Source: Paractinoplanes maris (GTDB lineage Bacteria; Actinomycetota; Actinomycetes; Mycobacteriales; Micromonosporaceae). From it: a stretch of DNA of 64,000 nt. This document shows, in pieces, positions 1 through 9,508 of the stretch. Below the pieces are notes generated by a model. That model was not told the DNA's origin. It searched no databases and worked only from the letters and a program-made list of their open reading frames with translations. Every line of letters begins with the position of its first letter. Position 1 is the stretch's first letter. The stretch is from assembly GCF_023544465.1 (NCBI RefSeq), contig NZ_JALPVL010000006.1:496001-560000 (forward strand). The letters run 5' to 3'. Both the position numbers and the translations under genes were made by a program.

Positions 1-1
1 C

Positions 2-889
2 TTCTTCGCCTATTACCTGGTGCGCAAGAGAGAAGTGCTGTCGCTGGCCAGCCGGCGGGTGCTCGGCATCGACCTGCCCCGTGGCCGTGACCTCGGTCCG
101 GTTGTCACGGTGTGGCTGCTCAGCCTCCTGGTCCTGGTCTTCGAGAAGGACCTGGGCACGGCGCTGCTCTACTTCGGTCTCTTCGTCGTGACGCTCTATG
201 TGGCCACCGAGCGCGCCAGCTGGCTGATCATCGGTCTGCTGCTGTTCTTCGGCGGCGTCTACGTGGCCTACCTGCTCGGTGACACGGTGGGCGGGCCGTT
301 CGCCAACTTCTACGACCGCGCCGAGGTCTGGCTCGACCCGTTCTCGTCGGCCAATTACAACCGGGAATTCGGCAGCAGCTATCAGCTGGTGCAGGGGCTG
401 CTGTCGCTCGGCACCGGCGGGTTGTTCGGCTCGGGTCCGGGCGCCGGACTGCCCCGGTTCGTGCCCGAGGTGCAGAACGACTTCATCTTCGCCGGCATCG
501 GTGAGGAGATCGGCCTGTTCGGTCTCTCCGCGCTGCTGGTGCTCTATCTGCTCATCGTCGAGCGGGGCCTGCGGTCGGCGCTGGCCGTGCGGGACTCGTT
601 CGGCAAGCTGGTCGCCGGCGGTCTGTCGTTCACCCTGGGCTTGCAGATCTTCGTCATCCTGGGTGGTATCACCGGGCTGATCCCGCTGACCGGTCAGACG
701 ACCCCGTTCCTCTCGGCCGGCGGATCGTCGCTGATGGCCAACTGGCTGCTGATCGCCATGTTGCTGCGGATCTCGAACGCGGCACGCGGACCGGCGGCCG
801 GTGGGGCCGGCGGCGACCGGGCCGGTGGCGGACCCAAGAAGGCACCAGCGCAGCTCCACGGCGCCATGACGGAGGTGATCAAGCCGTGA
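2..889 (+). CDS. rodA: RodA/FtsW-family peptidoglycan polymerase, 5' end outside window
   Basis: This is the C-terminal part (about 296 residues) of a SEDS-family integral membrane glycosyltransferase that polymerises lipid II. The reading frame is open to the first bases of the window, so the true start lies upstream. It shows several hydrophobic helices and the SEDS C-terminal signature (GITGLIPLTGQTTPFLSAGG, then SSLMANW). Its stop overlaps the GTG start of the pbpA-type gene by 4 bp. A SEDS protein directly before a class B PBP and pknA/pknB matches mycobacterial rodA, so RodA is preferred over FtsW. The last ~35 residues are a Gly/Ala-rich tail. Confidence 0.93.
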   Translation, partial: FFAYYLVRKREVLSLASRRVLGIDLPRGRDLGPVVTVWLLSLLVLVFEKDLGTALLYFGLFVVTLYVATERASWLIIGLLLFFGGVYVAYLLGDTVGGPFANFYDRAEVWLDPFSSANYNREFGSSYQLVQGLLSLGTGGLFGSGPGAGLPRFVPEVQNDFIFAGIGEEIGLFGLSALLVLYLLIVERGLRSALAVRDSFGKLVAGGLSFTLGLQIFVILGGITGLIPLTGQTTPFLSAGGSSLMANWLLIAMLLRISNAARGPAAGGAGGDRAGGGPKKAPAQLHGAMTEVIKP

Positions 890-2382
890 ACGCACCACTT
901 CGGCGGGCGGGCGTGGTCATCCTCGTCCTGTTCGGCCTGCTCTTCGCGAACCTCAACTGGGTGCAGGCGTACAAGGCCGACGACTACCGCACGAGCGACT
1001 ACAACCGCCGGGTCGTGGTCGCCCAGTACGAGCGGCCGCGCGGCATCATCGAGGCCGGCGGCACCGGGGTGGCGACCAACCGTGCCACCGACGACGCCCT
1101 GAAGTACCTGCGCGTCTATCCCCGCAAGGAGGTCTACGCGCCGATCCTGGGGTACCGTCCGGTCGGCCTGGCCGCGACCGGCATCGAGCACTCCGAGAAC
1201 GACTTCCTCTCCGGCGAGAGCGACAAACTCTTCGCCGACCGGGTCAAGGACATGTTCACCGGCAACAACACCGGTGGCGGCAACGTGCTGCTGACGATCA
1301 ACCCCAAGGCTCAGGAAGCGGCCTGGAAGGAGCTCGTCAACAACGAGCGCGGTGTCCAGAAGGGCGCGGCGGTCGCGATCGACCCGCGTACGGGGGCCGT
1401 GCAGGCCATGGTCTCGATGCCCAGCTTCGACCCGAACACGCTGGTCACCCATGACGAGAAGGCCGCCTCGGCGGCCTACAGCAAGCTCAACAAGGACCCT
1501 GACCAGCCGCTGCTCAACCGGTCGACGGCCGAGACGCTGCCCCCCGGCTCGACGTTCAAGGTCATCGTCGCGGCGTCCGCCCTGCAGAACGGCTACACGA
1601 CCTCCAGTGAGATCGAGGCGGGCCGCGAATACCGGGAGAGCGGCGCGGTCATCCGCAACGCCGAGGACGAGGTCTGCCCCGGCGGCCAGATCGACCTGAA
1701 GGAAGCGCTGACCGAGAGCTGCAACACCGGCTTCGCCCGGCTCGGCGTCACCCTGGGCCGCGACAAGGTGCTGGCCGCGGCCAAGGCCTTCGGCTTCTCC
1801 GACGACCAGCTGACCGTCGGCAACCTCGAGGGCAACGGCCTGCCGGTCGCCGCGAGCGAGACCGGCAAGATCACGAACCCGGACGGCAGCGTCGACAAGG
1901 GCGCGCTGGCCCAGTCGTCGATCGGTCAGCGCGACGTGCGGATGACGCCCCTGCAGGGCGCGCTGATCGCCGCGACGGTGGCCAACGGGGGCAAGCAACA
2001 GCGTCCCTACCTGGTGCAGAAACTGCTCACGCCCGATCTGCGGACGATCTACACGGCCAACTCCAAGACGCTGCGTACGCCGATCAACGAGCAGGTCGCG
2101 GCCGACCTCAAGGACATGATGGTCAGTGTCGTCGAGAACGGCACCGGCCGGCAGGCCCGGACCAGGGGCCTGGAGGTCGGCGGCAAGACCGGAACGGCGC
2201 AGAACGCCGAGGGGGCCGACCCGCACGGCTGGTTCATCGGCTTCGCCTACGACGACAAGGGTGAGGCGGTTTCCGCCGTCTGCGTCATGCTGGAGAACGT
2301 GCCCGGCGGTCACGCGAGTGCCGAGGCGGCCCGGATCTCCGGGCTCATCATGAAGGCCGCGGCGGGTCAGGGAGGGGACTGA
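886..2382 (+). CDS. pbpA: Class B penicillin-binding protein (PbpA)
   Basis: A 498-residue membrane-anchored peptidoglycan transpeptidase that partners with the upstream SEDS protein. One N-terminal helix (about residues 9-27) anchors it. The transpeptidase domain carries all three active-site motifs: STFK with nucleophile Ser222, SCN at 278-280 and KTG at 434-436. Start: GTG overlapping the rodA stop (GTGA). The next kinase gene begins 3 bp after its stop, so it is inside the rodA-pbpA-pknA-pknB operon. Length and position match mycobacterial PbpA, which is phosphorylated by PknB; that link is family knowledge and is not visible here. Confidence 0.95.
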   Translation: MNAPLRRAGVVILVLFGLLFANLNWVQAYKADDYRTSDYNRRVVVAQYERPRGIIEAGGTGVATNRATDDALKYLRVYPRKEVYAPILGYRPVGLAATGIEHSENDFLSGESDKLFADRVKDMFTGNNTGGGNVLLTINPKAQEAAWKELVNNERGVQKGAAVAIDPRTGAVQAMVSMPSFDPNTLVTHDEKAASAAYSKLNKDPDQPLLNRSTAETLPPGSTFKVIVAASALQNGYTTSSEIEAGREYRESGAVIRNAEDEVCPGGQIDLKEALTESCNTGFARLGVTLGRDKVLAAAKAFGFSDDQLTVGNLEGNGLPVAASETGKITNPDGSVDKGALAQSSIGQRDVRMTPLQGALIAATVANGGKQQRPYLVQKLLTPDLRTIYTANSKTLRTPINEQVAADLKDMMVSVVENGTGRQARTRGLEVGGKTGTAQNAEGADPHGWFIGFAYDDKGEAVSAVCVMLENVPGGHASAEAARISGLIMKAAAGQGGD

Positions 2383-2384
2383 GC

Positions 2385-3740
2385 ATGATCAGCCCTGGGG
2401 TGACCCTCGGCAGCCGGTACCGCCTCGACGAGCGGATCGCCGGCGGTGGGATGGGTGATGTCTGGCGCGGCACCGACGAGGTGCTGGGCCGGACCGTCGC
2501 TGTCAAGATCCTGCTGCCCGCCCTGCTCGACGAGCCCGGCTTCGCCGAGCGGTTCCGGGGCGAGGCCCGCACCATGGCCACGATCAACCACCCCGGGGTC
2601 GTCGACATCTACGACTACGGCAGCGACCAGCAACTCGCGTTCCTGGTCATGGAGTATGTCGAGGGCGACGCCCTGTCCCGCACGCTGAGCCGGGTCGGCC
2701 GGCTCACCCCGGCCCGCACGATGGCGCTGATCGCCCAGGCCGCCGACGCGTTGCAGGCGGCCCACGCCAACGGCATCGTGCACCGCGACGTGAAGCCCGG
2801 CAACCTTCTCGTACGCCCCAACGGCACGCTCGTGCTGACCGACTTCGGGATCGCCCGCTCGGCCCTCGTCGGCCAGCTCACGGTGGCCGGCTCGGTGCTG
2901 GGCACGGCGTCCTACATCTCGCCCGAGCAGGCGTCCGGCGCGGTCGCCACGCCGGCGTCGGATGTGTACGCGCTCGGCGTGGTCGCCTACCAGTGCCTGT
3001 CCGGGCACCGGCCGTTCGACGGCGCCACCCCGATGGAAATCGCCATGAAGCACGTCCGGGAGACGCCCCGGCCGCTGCCCGGCGACATCCCGCCCCAGGT
3101 CCGCGTGATCGTCGACCGGGCGCTGGCCAAGGACCCGAACGCTCGCTGGCCATCAGCTTCCGCGCTCGCCGCAGTCGCCCGGCAGGCTGCCGCCTCACTG
3201 TCCTCGACCGCGCCGCAGCCGGCCGGTCACTCGGCGCACGTGGCCGGTCCGATCAGCCCGGCGGGCGTACGCCCACCGACCGGCGCCCCGATCTCGGGCT
3301 CACCGATGTCGGGCCCGGGCCGTCCGCCGTATCCTCCGGTTCCCCGCCCGGTCTCGGGCCACCGCGGCGCCGCGTCGGTGCCGTCCGGCCCGCCCGCGCC
3401 CAAGCCCGTGAGCCAGCCCGTTCAACCGCAGGCCTATCGCCAGCCGTATCAACCACAGGGGACGCCGGCGGCCAAGCCGCAGAGTTCGGGCGGCCGGCAG
3501 GTGCTGATCGTGCTCGCCGTGGTCCTGGCTCTGCTGGTCCTGCTGTGTGCCGGGGTCATCTCGTTCCTCTACAAGCAGGGCCAGGTCACCAGCAGCGGCA
3601 GCGGCGCGCCGATCAGCGCGACCGTCGTCCGCACGGGCGTCACCGGTGGGGATCCACAGGCGGCGTCGTACCGTCTAACCAAGCAGACCGGCGCGAACCC
3701 CGGCTGGATACGAGCTAACGAAGGACGACAGACGCTATGA
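2385..3740 (+). CDS. pknA: Transmembrane Ser/Thr protein kinase (PknA-like)
   Basis: A 451-residue eukaryotic-type kinase. The N-terminal kinase domain has the Gly-rich loop (GGGMG, 20-24), ATP-anchoring Lys41, the catalytic HRD at 133-135 in HRDVKPGN, and DFG starting at Asp153. A Pro/Ala/Gly-rich juxtamembrane linker follows (about 275-365), then one hydrophobic helix (about 370-395) and a short extracytoplasmic tail without PASTA repeats, as in PknA. The stop overlaps the pknB start by 4 bp (ATGA), suggesting translational coupling. Known PknA substrates include division and wall-synthesis proteins; none can be assigned from sequence alone. Confidence 0.93.
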   Translation: MISPGVTLGSRYRLDERIAGGGMGDVWRGTDEVLGRTVAVKILLPALLDEPGFAERFRGEARTMATINHPGVVDIYDYGSDQQLAFLVMEYVEGDALSRTLSRVGRLTPARTMALIAQAADALQAAHANGIVHRDVKPGNLLVRPNGTLVLTDFGIARSALVGQLTVAGSVLGTASYISPEQASGAVATPASDVYALGVVAYQCLSGHRPFDGATPMEIAMKHVRETPRPLPGDIPPQVRVIVDRALAKDPNARWPSASALAAVARQAAASLSSTAPQPAGHSAHVAGPISPAGVRPPTGAPISGSPMSGPGRPPYPPVPRPVSGHRGAASVPSGPPAPKPVSQPVQPQAYRQPYQPQGTPAAKPQSSGGRQVLIVLAVVLALLVLLCAGVISFLYKQGQVTSSGSGAPISATVVRTGVTGGDPQAASYRLTKQTGANPGWIRANEGRQTL

Positions 3741-5584
3741 CGGCGCAGGCCCGCCTGCTCGGTGGCAGGTATCAGGTCGGCGAGCTCCTGGGCTACGGCG
3801 GCATGGCCGAGGTGCACCGCGGACGCGACCTCAGGCTCGGCCGGGACGTGGCGATCAAGATGCTGCGGACGGATCTGGCCCGTGACGCGACGTTCCAGGA
3901 GCGCTTCCGTCGCGAGGCGCAGAACTCGGCGGCTCTCAACCACCCGGCCATCGTCGCTGTCTACGACACCGGCGAGGAGATCTCGGCGACCGGCGAGAAA
4001 CTGCCGTTCATCGTCATGGAGTTCGTCAACGGGCAGACCCTCAAGGAGCTGCTCGCGCAGGAGCAGCGCCTCCCGACCCGCCAGGCCCTCGAATACATCG
4101 CCGACATCTGCGCCGCCCTGGAGTTCAGCCACCGGCACGGGATCATCCACCGGGACATCAAGCCCGGCAACGTGATGATCACGCAGAACGGCCAGGTCAA
4201 GGTCATGGACTTCGGCATCGCCCGGGCCCTGGCCAGCGGCGCCACCACCATGACGCAGACCAGCGCGGTCATCGGCACGGCGCAATACCTCTCACCCGAG
4301 CAGGCCCGGGGCGAGGCGGTCGACGCACGCTCCGATGTGTACGCGGCGGGCTGTGTGCTCTTCGAGCTGCTGGTCGGCAATCCGCCGTTCGTCGGCGACA
4401 GCCCGGTCAGCGTCGCCTACCAGCACGTGCGCGAGGAGCCCAAGGCGCCGAGCGAGATCAACCACGACGTCCCGCCGGATGTCGACGCCATCGTGCTCAA
4501 GGCGCTGGCCAAGAACCCGCTCAACCGCTATCAGAGCGCGCAGGAGATGCGGGCCGACGCGCTGCGGGCCGTGGCCGGCCGGCCGGTCCTGGCCACCCCG
4601 GTGATGTCGCAGGCCGAGACGATGGCCATGCAGGGCCCGCCGCAGTGGCAGCCGCAGGGCGCCACGACGGTGCAGCGCACGATGCCCGGCGGCCCGCCGC
4701 GGCCGCCCGAGCGCCGGTCGTCCTCGTGGGTGTGGGCCGGGCTGGCCGCGCTCGGTGTGCTGGTCGTGGTGGTGCTCGGCGTCGCGCTGCTCAACGAGCG
4801 CAACAACGAGAACAACAACGCCGGCAGCCAGACCCCGTCGTCGGCCCCGGTCACCATCAAGATGCCCGACCTCTCGGACATGACCAACGCCCAGGCGCTC
4901 AAGGCTCTGCAGGCGGCCGGCATCCCCGGCTCCCGCATCGCGGCGGACGCGCCCACGTTCGGCTCGGACTGCAAGGGCACCGTGATCGATCAGGATCCGA
5001 AGGGCGGCGCCGCGGTCGACGACACCCAGACGGTCAGCTACCAGTTGTGCCAGAAACCGGAGAAGGTCAAGGTGCCGACCAACCTGGTCGGCTCGACCCG
5101 GGACAACGCGCAGAACCAGCTCAAGAGCCTCGGCTTCAAGGTGAACCCCGAGGAGACCGACAGCCTTGAGCCCCCCGGCATCGTGACCAGCGTCGAGAAG
5201 GAAGGGCGCCAGGTCGACCCGGGCACCACGATCACGATCAAGGTGTCCAACGGCCGCCTGGTCAAGGTCCCCGACGTGGTCGGCAAGCCGCAGGGGACGG
5301 CGACGGGCATCCTCGAGAACGCCGGCCAGTTCAACGTCGCCATCACGCTGGTGCAGGCCGAGGGTGAGCCGGGCACGGTCGTCGAGCAGAATCCCAAGGC
5401 GAACTCGACCGCCGAGAAGGGTGATCAGGTGACCTTGACCGTCATCGGCGAGCCCGACCCCGGCGAGACCGAGCCGAATCCGGACGACACCGAGTCGCCC
5501 GGCACGGGCGACGACGGGGGCGGCACGGGCGCCAACGGGTTGATCGGGAACTCGATCGGCACAGCCCGCCGGCCCCTCGGCTGA
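3737..5584 (+). CDS. pknB: PASTA-domain Ser/Thr protein kinase (PknB)
   Basis: A 615-residue sensor kinase. The kinase domain has Lys41, HRD at 138-140 and DFG from Asp158, with an activation loop containing TTMTQTSAVIGT. A Pro-rich linker leads to one membrane helix (about 330-353). The extracytoplasmic part (about 373-575) holds three PASTA repeats, recognisable by the recurring VPDVVG/VPTNLVG starts; family PASTA domains bind muropeptides or lipid II. The C-terminus is an acidic Gly/Pro/Asp tail. Mycobacterial PknB has four PASTA domains, so this copy has one fewer by my reading. It ends the operon, with a strong hairpin immediately after. Confidence 0.95.
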   Translation: MTAQARLLGGRYQVGELLGYGGMAEVHRGRDLRLGRDVAIKMLRTDLARDATFQERFRREAQNSAALNHPAIVAVYDTGEEISATGEKLPFIVMEFVNGQTLKELLAQEQRLPTRQALEYIADICAALEFSHRHGIIHRDIKPGNVMITQNGQVKVMDFGIARALASGATTMTQTSAVIGTAQYLSPEQARGEAVDARSDVYAAGCVLFELLVGNPPFVGDSPVSVAYQHVREEPKAPSEINHDVPPDVDAIVLKALAKNPLNRYQSAQEMRADALRAVAGRPVLATPVMSQAETMAMQGPPQWQPQGATTVQRTMPGGPPRPPERRSSSWVWAGLAALGVLVVVVLGVALLNERNNENNNAGSQTPSSAPVTIKMPDLSDMTNAQALKALQAAGIPGSRIAADAPTFGSDCKGTVIDQDPKGGAAVDDTQTVSYQLCQKPEKVKVPTNLVGSTRDNAQNQLKSLGFKVNPEETDSLEPPGIVTSVEKEGRQVDPGTTITIKVSNGRLVKVPDVVGKPQGTATGILENAGQFNVAITLVQAEGEPGTVVEQNPKANSTAEKGDQVTLTVIGEPDPGETEPNPDDTESPGTGDDGGGTGANGLIGNSIGTARRPLG

Positions 5585-5594
5585 GAACGGACAA

Positions 5595-5630
5595 CGGCCC
5601 GCCCTGACCCGGGCGGGCCGTTTTAGTTTT
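5595..5630. terminator. Bidirectional intrinsic terminator between pknB and trpG
   Basis: A perfect 10-bp GC-rich inverted repeat (CGGCCCGCCC at 5595-5604, complement at 5611-5620) with a 6-nt loop is followed by T-runs. Two A residues on the left side extend pairing with the T-run. It lies between the convergent stop codons of pknB and trpG and can serve both. Confidence 0.85.
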
Positions 5631-5631
5631 G

Positions 5632-6291
5632 CTAGGCGGTGGCGAAGGCGGCGCGGCGGCGGGTCTCGACCTCGGCGGCCAGCGGAGGCGCCTTCGCCAG
5701 TGCCTCGGGCAGGCCGCAGGCGGCGAGCCAGTTGGCCAGCATGGTGTGGCCGCCCTCGGTGAGCACCGACTCCGGGTGGAACTGCACGCCCTCGATCGGC
5801 AGCTCGCGGTGGCGCATCGCCATCACCACCCCCGACTCGGTGCGGCCGGTCACCTCGATCTCGTCCGGCAGCGTCTCGGGCACGACCGCGAGCGAGTGGT
5901 ACCGGGTCGCGGTGAACGGCTCGGGCAGCCCGGCCAGCACACCGTCGCCGCTGTGCAGCACCTCGGAGGTCTTGCCGTGCAGCAGCTCGGGCGCGCGGGT
6001 CACGGTGGCCCCGAACGCGGCCCCGATCGCCTGATGGCCGAGGCAGACGCCGAACATCGGGATCTTCCCCGCATACGCCTGGATGACGTCCATCATGATG
6101 CCGGCGCGCTCCGGCGTGCCCGGCCCGGGCGACAGCAGAATGCCCGCCGCCCCGAACGTGCCGACGTCGGACACCCCGATCTCGTCGTTGCGCCGCACCT
6201 CGCACTCGGCGCCGAGCTGGCCCAGATATTGCACCAGGTTGAAGACGAACGAGTCGTAGTTGTCGATGACCAGGATGCGCATGTCAGTCAC
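5632..6291 (-). CDS. trpG: Anthranilate / aminodeoxychorismate synthase glutamine amidotransferase subunit
   Basis: A 219-residue class I glutamine amidotransferase. It supplies ammonia from glutamine to the chorismate-utilising partner in tryptophan or folate synthesis. The catalytic triad is visible: Cys83 in GVCLGHQ, His172 and Glu174 in FHPES. The SPGPGTP oxyanion-region motif is at 54-60. The GTG start at 6291 overlaps the previous gene's stop by 8 bp; an internal ATG (6282, MRILVIDNYDSF) is an alternative. A trpG-type gene beside pknB is conserved in mycobacteria. No synthase component I is present here, so TrpG and PabA roles cannot be separated. Confidence 0.92.
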   Translation of the reverse strand: MTDMRILVIDNYDSFVFNLVQYLGQLGAECEVRRNDEIGVSDVGTFGAAGILLSPGPGTPERAGIMMDVIQAYAGKIPMFGVCLGHQAIGAAFGATVTRAPELLHGKTSEVLHSGDGVLAGLPEPFTATRYHSLAVVPETLPDEIEVTGRTESGVVMAMRHRELPIEGVQFHPESVLTEGGHTMLANWLAACGLPEALAKAPPLAAEVETRRRAAFATA

Positions 6292-6595
6292 CCGGAATCT
6301 GGCCGCCGGTGGCGGCGTCGGAGGGATGCGGCTGGTTCGACTCGGTGCTGTACGGGATGTCCTCGGGGGCCTCGTGGTCGGGGTCGCCCGGGACGGTCAC
6401 GTCGGAGTCGTCGGTGGTGGTGCCGATCTGCTCGGTGCCGTTGCCGACCTGCACGTCGTCGAAGGGCAGCAGCGGGGTGGCCCACGGGAAGACGACATAC
6501 CAGAGCAGGGCGGTGGTGGCCGCCAGCAGGCCGAGCGAGCCGGTCAGCTTGCCCCAGAACCCGAACGGGAGCTTGCGCCAGATCCAGGCGTACAC
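6284..6595 (-). CDS. Small single-pass membrane protein, sortase-linked
   Basis: A 103-residue protein of unknown function. The first ~15 residues are basic and aromatic (WIWRKLPFGFWGK), followed by one hydrophobic helix (about 17-40) and an acidic, Thr/Pro/Asp-rich tail predicted to face outside. It starts just after the sortase stop and its own stop overlaps the trpG start, so it is cotranscribed and probably translationally coupled. No LPxTG-like sorting signal is seen. I do not recognise a family; a sortase accessory role is only a guess from position. Confidence 0.7.
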   Translation of the reverse strand: MYAWIWRKLPFGFWGKLTGSLGLLAATTALLWYVVFPWATPLLPFDDVQVGNGTEQIGTTTDDSDVTVPGDPDHEAPEDIPYSTESNQPHPSDAATGGQIPGD

Positions 6596-6596
6596 G

Positions 6597-8090
6597 TCAG
6601 GCTCCCTTGATCTCGGCCGGCATGCCGGCGTTGGGTTTGGCCTGTTCGCGCTTGCTGGTCGAGACCAGCTCGGCGTGGATGATGAGCCGCTCGTAGTTGT
6701 TGTATTTCGGGTTGCAGGTGGTCAGCGTGAGCAGCGCCTTCGTCGGCTTGGCCCGGGGCTTGTTGGGCACCGGCGCGACGACCTGGACCGCCGTCGGCTT
6801 GACGACCTCCTGGGTGTAGACGCGGTAGACGTACCAGTTGGAGCGCGTCTCCACCCCGATCACGTCGCCCGGCTTGAGCTCGTCGAGCCGCCAGAAGATC
6901 TTCTTGATCCGGTGGCCGGCCACCGAGAAGTTGCCGACCTGGCCCGGCTTGGCCGACTCCGGGTAGTGGCCGGGGGCGTAGCGGATATCGTCGGGCTGCA
7001 CGCCGTCGACGACCACCCACTCCTTGTCGAACTTGGGGATGTAGAGCCGGCCGACCAGGTTGCTGCCGGGTGCCACCGGGGCCTTGGTGGCCGCCGCCGG
7101 CGTCGGGCCCACGGTCGGGTCGTTCCACACCTCGTCGAGCTGGGTGTCGAGGGCGTTCTGCTCGTCCTGCACCTTGGCCGAGTTGCCGAATACCTCGTAG
7201 CCGGCGAAGAGCAGCACGATCAGACCGAAGGTGATCATCAGCTCGCCGGAGACGCGGATCGCTCCGCGGATGCGGGATCCGACGGTCGGCCGGGTCATCT
7301 CGGAGTAGACGCTCTTGTAACCCTCGCCGGTCTGCTCGGGGCGCAGCTTGACGACCTTTTCGCCGCGTCGGGGCTGATCGGCCACCGGCTCCTCCTCGGC
7401 GCGGGGCCGCGGACCGCCCGGCGCCGCGGGGGAGACCGAGGCGGCGCCGAGAGCGGCATCGGGCTCGGCTTTCGCCTTCGCGGACTGGGCAGCCAGACCC
7501 GGGACCGCGGACAGGAGCGCGGTGGGTGACTGGACGGGATGCGGTTGCTCTTCCGGACGCTTCATCGCCGGGAGAACGCCGGTGGGGGCCTCCGAAGTAC
7601 GGATGACCGCGGTCTCCCGTGGATCCTGGGGCGCAACCGGCGGACGGCCCTGAGCGGGGCTGGAAGGCGCCGGGGCGCCGAACCCCGACCCACCCTGGGG
7701 TGCGCCGTCAAAAGGGCGGCTGGAGGCCGCTGAAGGCGTCTGCGCCTCCTCGGCGGCGGCGAAGAAGTCGAACTCGTTGCGCGCGGACGGCTCGGCCCGG
7801 CGCGGTTCCGAGTGGGCCGCCTGGCCGCTCGGCCCCAGCGGGTTGTGCGCGATGCGCTGGTGTACCTCTTCGTCGGTGCGCAGCACGGCCGTCTCGGCGG
7901 CGGAGGGAGGCGGCGGGGGCGGCGCGGCCGGCGGGCTGCCCAGACCGAGCTGCGGGGCGAGTGGACCACCGGGGACGCCGTCGGGTGACGCGTCGGTGAT
8001 CCGGGGGATGTACGCCGTCTGGCCCTCGCCGTCGGGCGCGCGATGCCGCCCCGACCCGGGACCCGTGGCCGGCCGATCCGGAGCGGCCAT
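6597..8090 (-). CDS. Class E-type sortase with long disordered cytoplasmic N-terminus
   Basis: A 497-residue membrane transpeptidase. Residues 1 to about 275 are Pro/Ala/Glu-rich and low-complexity, followed by one helix (about 281-303) and an extracytoplasmic sortase beta-barrel. Catalytic residues are visible: His393 in SVAGHR, Cys459 in TLTTC, and the Arg of [10 protein letters not shown] downstream. The TLTTC motif and actinobacterial context fit class E (SrtE-like), which in this family attaches LAxTG-bearing proteins to the wall; no obvious substrate is encoded in this window. The unusually long N-terminal region is the odd part. The start codon overlaps the preceding stop by 1 bp (TAATG). 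Confidence 0.9.
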   Translation of the reverse strand: MAAPDRPATGPGSGRHRAPDGEGQTAYIPRITDASPDGVPGGPLAPQLGLGSPPAAPPPPPPSAAETAVLRTDEEVHQRIAHNPLGPSGQAAHSEPRRAEPSARNEFDFFAAAEEAQTPSAASSRPFDGAPQGGSGFGAPAPSSPAQGRPPVAPQDPRETAVIRTSEAPTGVLPAMKRPEEQPHPVQSPTALLSAVPGLAAQSAKAKAEPDAALGAASVSPAAPGGPRPRAEEEPVADQPRRGEKVVKLRPEQTGEGYKSVYSEMTRPTVGSRIRGAIRVSGELMITFGLIVLLFAGYEVFGNSAKVQDEQNALDTQLDEVWNDPTVGPTPAAATKAPVAPGSNLVGRLYIPKFDKEWVVVDGVQPDDIRYAPGHYPESAKPGQVGNFSVAGHRIKKIFWRLDELKPGDVIGVETRSNWYVYRVYTQEVVKPTAVQVVAPVPNKPRAKPTKALLTLTTCNPKYNNYERLIIHAELVSTSKREQAKPNAGMPAEIKGA

Positions 8091-8929
8091 TACCCGGCGA
8101 CCCGCGCGGATCGGAGGTCACTCGACCCGTCGTACGCCCGCACTGTCACGTTCCTCTCGACGGTTTCCGTATAACCGAGGCCGAAGTCAGCGACTGCATC
8201 CTTGAATTGCTGGACTCCGTCCGCGGACTCCAACGCGCGACGCAGCGCTGTGGGTTCGCCGATCGCTGTGATCCTGAACGGCGGCGAGAAGACTTGGCCG
8301 TGAAGTAGCAGCGTGTTACCGACACAGCGTACCGCGCTGGTCGAGATCACGCGGACATCCATGATCGACATTGCCTCGGCCCCACCAGCCCAGAGAGCGT
8401 TCACGACCGCCTGAACGTCACCCTGGTGGACGACGAGATCGTCATTGTCCGGAGCATTGGCCGCCACGAAATCGTTGCTGCGGCGTGACGAGTCGTCGAG
8501 GCTGACCGTGACGCCGGGGCCCTGCAGACCGGTGAACCCGGCCGGGGACCGCAGCTTGTCGGCGCCCTCACGGGCCTGCTTGACCGGACCGTCGACCTCG
8601 GCCAGGCGGGCCGTGTCCTGATCGACCGCGGCACGAAGTTTGGCCGCGGTCTGCTCGCGCGCGTCCAGGCGAGCCCGTTTGTCGGCGATCAGCTGGGCCA
8701 GCTGGGGACGGCGGTCGTCGCGCAGGGTCGTGCCGTCCGCCGTCGTCGCCGACGTGGTGAACAGCAGGCCCGCGGCCAGGGCGATCAGGGGCACGACAAC
8801 CGACCAGCCGCGCATGCGTTGTAATGGTCGGCCGGGTCGCAGACCTGACCAAGCGCGGCGCAGAACGAGCCGCCACGAGGGCGTGCCGGTGGTGTATTCC
8901 ACGTCCTCGTCTCCCCCCGAAAATCGCAC
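8090..8929 (-). CDS. DUF881-family membrane-anchored protein
   Basis: A 279-residue protein matching the DUF881 family, the Rv0012-like neighbour of crgA and trpG in mycobacteria. A basic N-terminus precedes one hydrophobic helix (about 43-62), then a coiled-coil stretch rich in Lys/Arg/Asp/Ala, then the conserved extracytoplasmic domain with [10 protein letters not shown] and [18 protein letters not shown]. Its molecular function is not established. It opens the reverse operon DUF881-sortase-small membrane protein-trpG. A GTG nine codons downstream (VEYTTG) is an alternative start. Confidence 0.85.
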   Translation of the reverse strand: MRFSGGDEDVEYTTGTPSWRLVLRRAWSGLRPGRPLQRMRGWSVVVPLIALAAGLLFTTSATTADGTTLRDDRRPQLAQLIADKRARLDAREQTAAKLRAAVDQDTARLAEVDGPVKQAREGADKLRSPAGFTGLQGPGVTVSLDDSSRRSNDFVAANAPDNDDLVVHQGDVQAVVNALWAGGAEAMSIMDVRVISTSAVRCVGNTLLLHGQVFSPPFRITAIGEPTALRRALESADGVQQFKDAVADFGLGYTETVERNVTVRAYDGSSDLRSARVAG

Positions 8930-9081
8930 CGGACATATTTCCTTGCCCGGCGGGTGCCAGTCTTCCCGCCGACTTGACTACGCTAGCTGTCGAACATTAA
9001 TCGCCACGGGCAGCATTCGGGGTCTCCGGAGCCGCTCAGCGGTGGGGTTGTTCACCACTTGTTGCCCTTCAGGAGTGCACC

Positions 9082-9345
9082 GTGCCGAAGTCCCAAGTTC
9101 GCAAGAAGAAGGTCTACACGCCGCCGACGGACATCCGTCCAGCGGCAGCCGCGGCGTCGAGGAAGCCCAGCCCGATGTGGCTGCCGATCAGTGCCGTGGC
9201 ACTGATCGTGATCGGCATCGCCTGGCTGGTCGTGTATTACCTGTCGTCCCAGCAGTACCCGGTCGAGTCGTTGCGGTACTGGAACCTGGCGATCGGCTTC
9301 GGGTGCATGGTGGCGTCGCTCGGCCTTCTGTCGCGCTGGCGTTAG
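9082..9345 (+). CDS. crgA: Cell division protein CrgA
   Basis: An 87-residue two-helix membrane protein that regulates septation by contacting FtsZ, FtsQ, FtsI and other divisome proteins in actinobacteria. The sequence has the typical basic start (MPKSQVRKKKVYTPP), helices at about 33-53 and 64-82, and the VESLRYWNLAIGFGCM signature between and within them. The GTG start is preceded by AGGAG. It is divergent from the DUF881 gene, so the ~150-bp gap between them must hold both promoters. A hairpin follows downstream. Confidence 0.95.
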   Translation: MPKSQVRKKKVYTPPTDIRPAAAAASRKPSPMWLPISAVALIVIGIAWLVVYYLSSQQYPVESLRYWNLAIGFGCMVASLGLLSRWR

Positions 9346-9392
9346 CCTTTTTGCCCGCTTTGACGCGGGTAGTGTGACTTTCGCCGGTGCTC

Positions 9393-9421
9393 AGCGCACC
9401 CCACGTTGGTCGGGGTGCGCT
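9393..9421 (+). terminator. Hairpin terminator after crgA
   Basis: A perfect 10-bp inverted repeat, AGCGCACCCC (9393-9402) with its complement at 9412-9421, 9-nt loop, followed by TTCGCTT. It sits 47 bp after the crgA stop and immediately before the promoter of the next gene. Confidence 0.7.
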
Positions 9422-9426
9422 TTCGC

Positions 9427-9454
9427 TTGACCCTGCGGCGTGCGCCCGTAGATT
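9427..9454 (+). promoter_or_regulatory. Predicted housekeeping-sigma promoter of the etfD-like gene
   Basis: TTGACC (9427-9432) and TAGATT (9449-9454) are separated by 16 bp, close to the actinobacterial -35/-10 consensus. It lies about 55 bp upstream of the ATG at 9509. It is the only strong match between the crgA terminator and that start. Confidence 0.5.
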
Positions 9455-9508
9455 ACTCGTGGGTAACATGGGCGCGGCGCACCGCCGAAGCGAGGAGGCA
9501 CGACGCAG

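Noticed and set aside
694-2313. A 539-codon reverse-strand open frame opposite pbpA
   Set aside because: It is antisense to a gene with all catalytic penicillin-binding motifs. Long antisense frames are routine at this GC content and it has no domain character.
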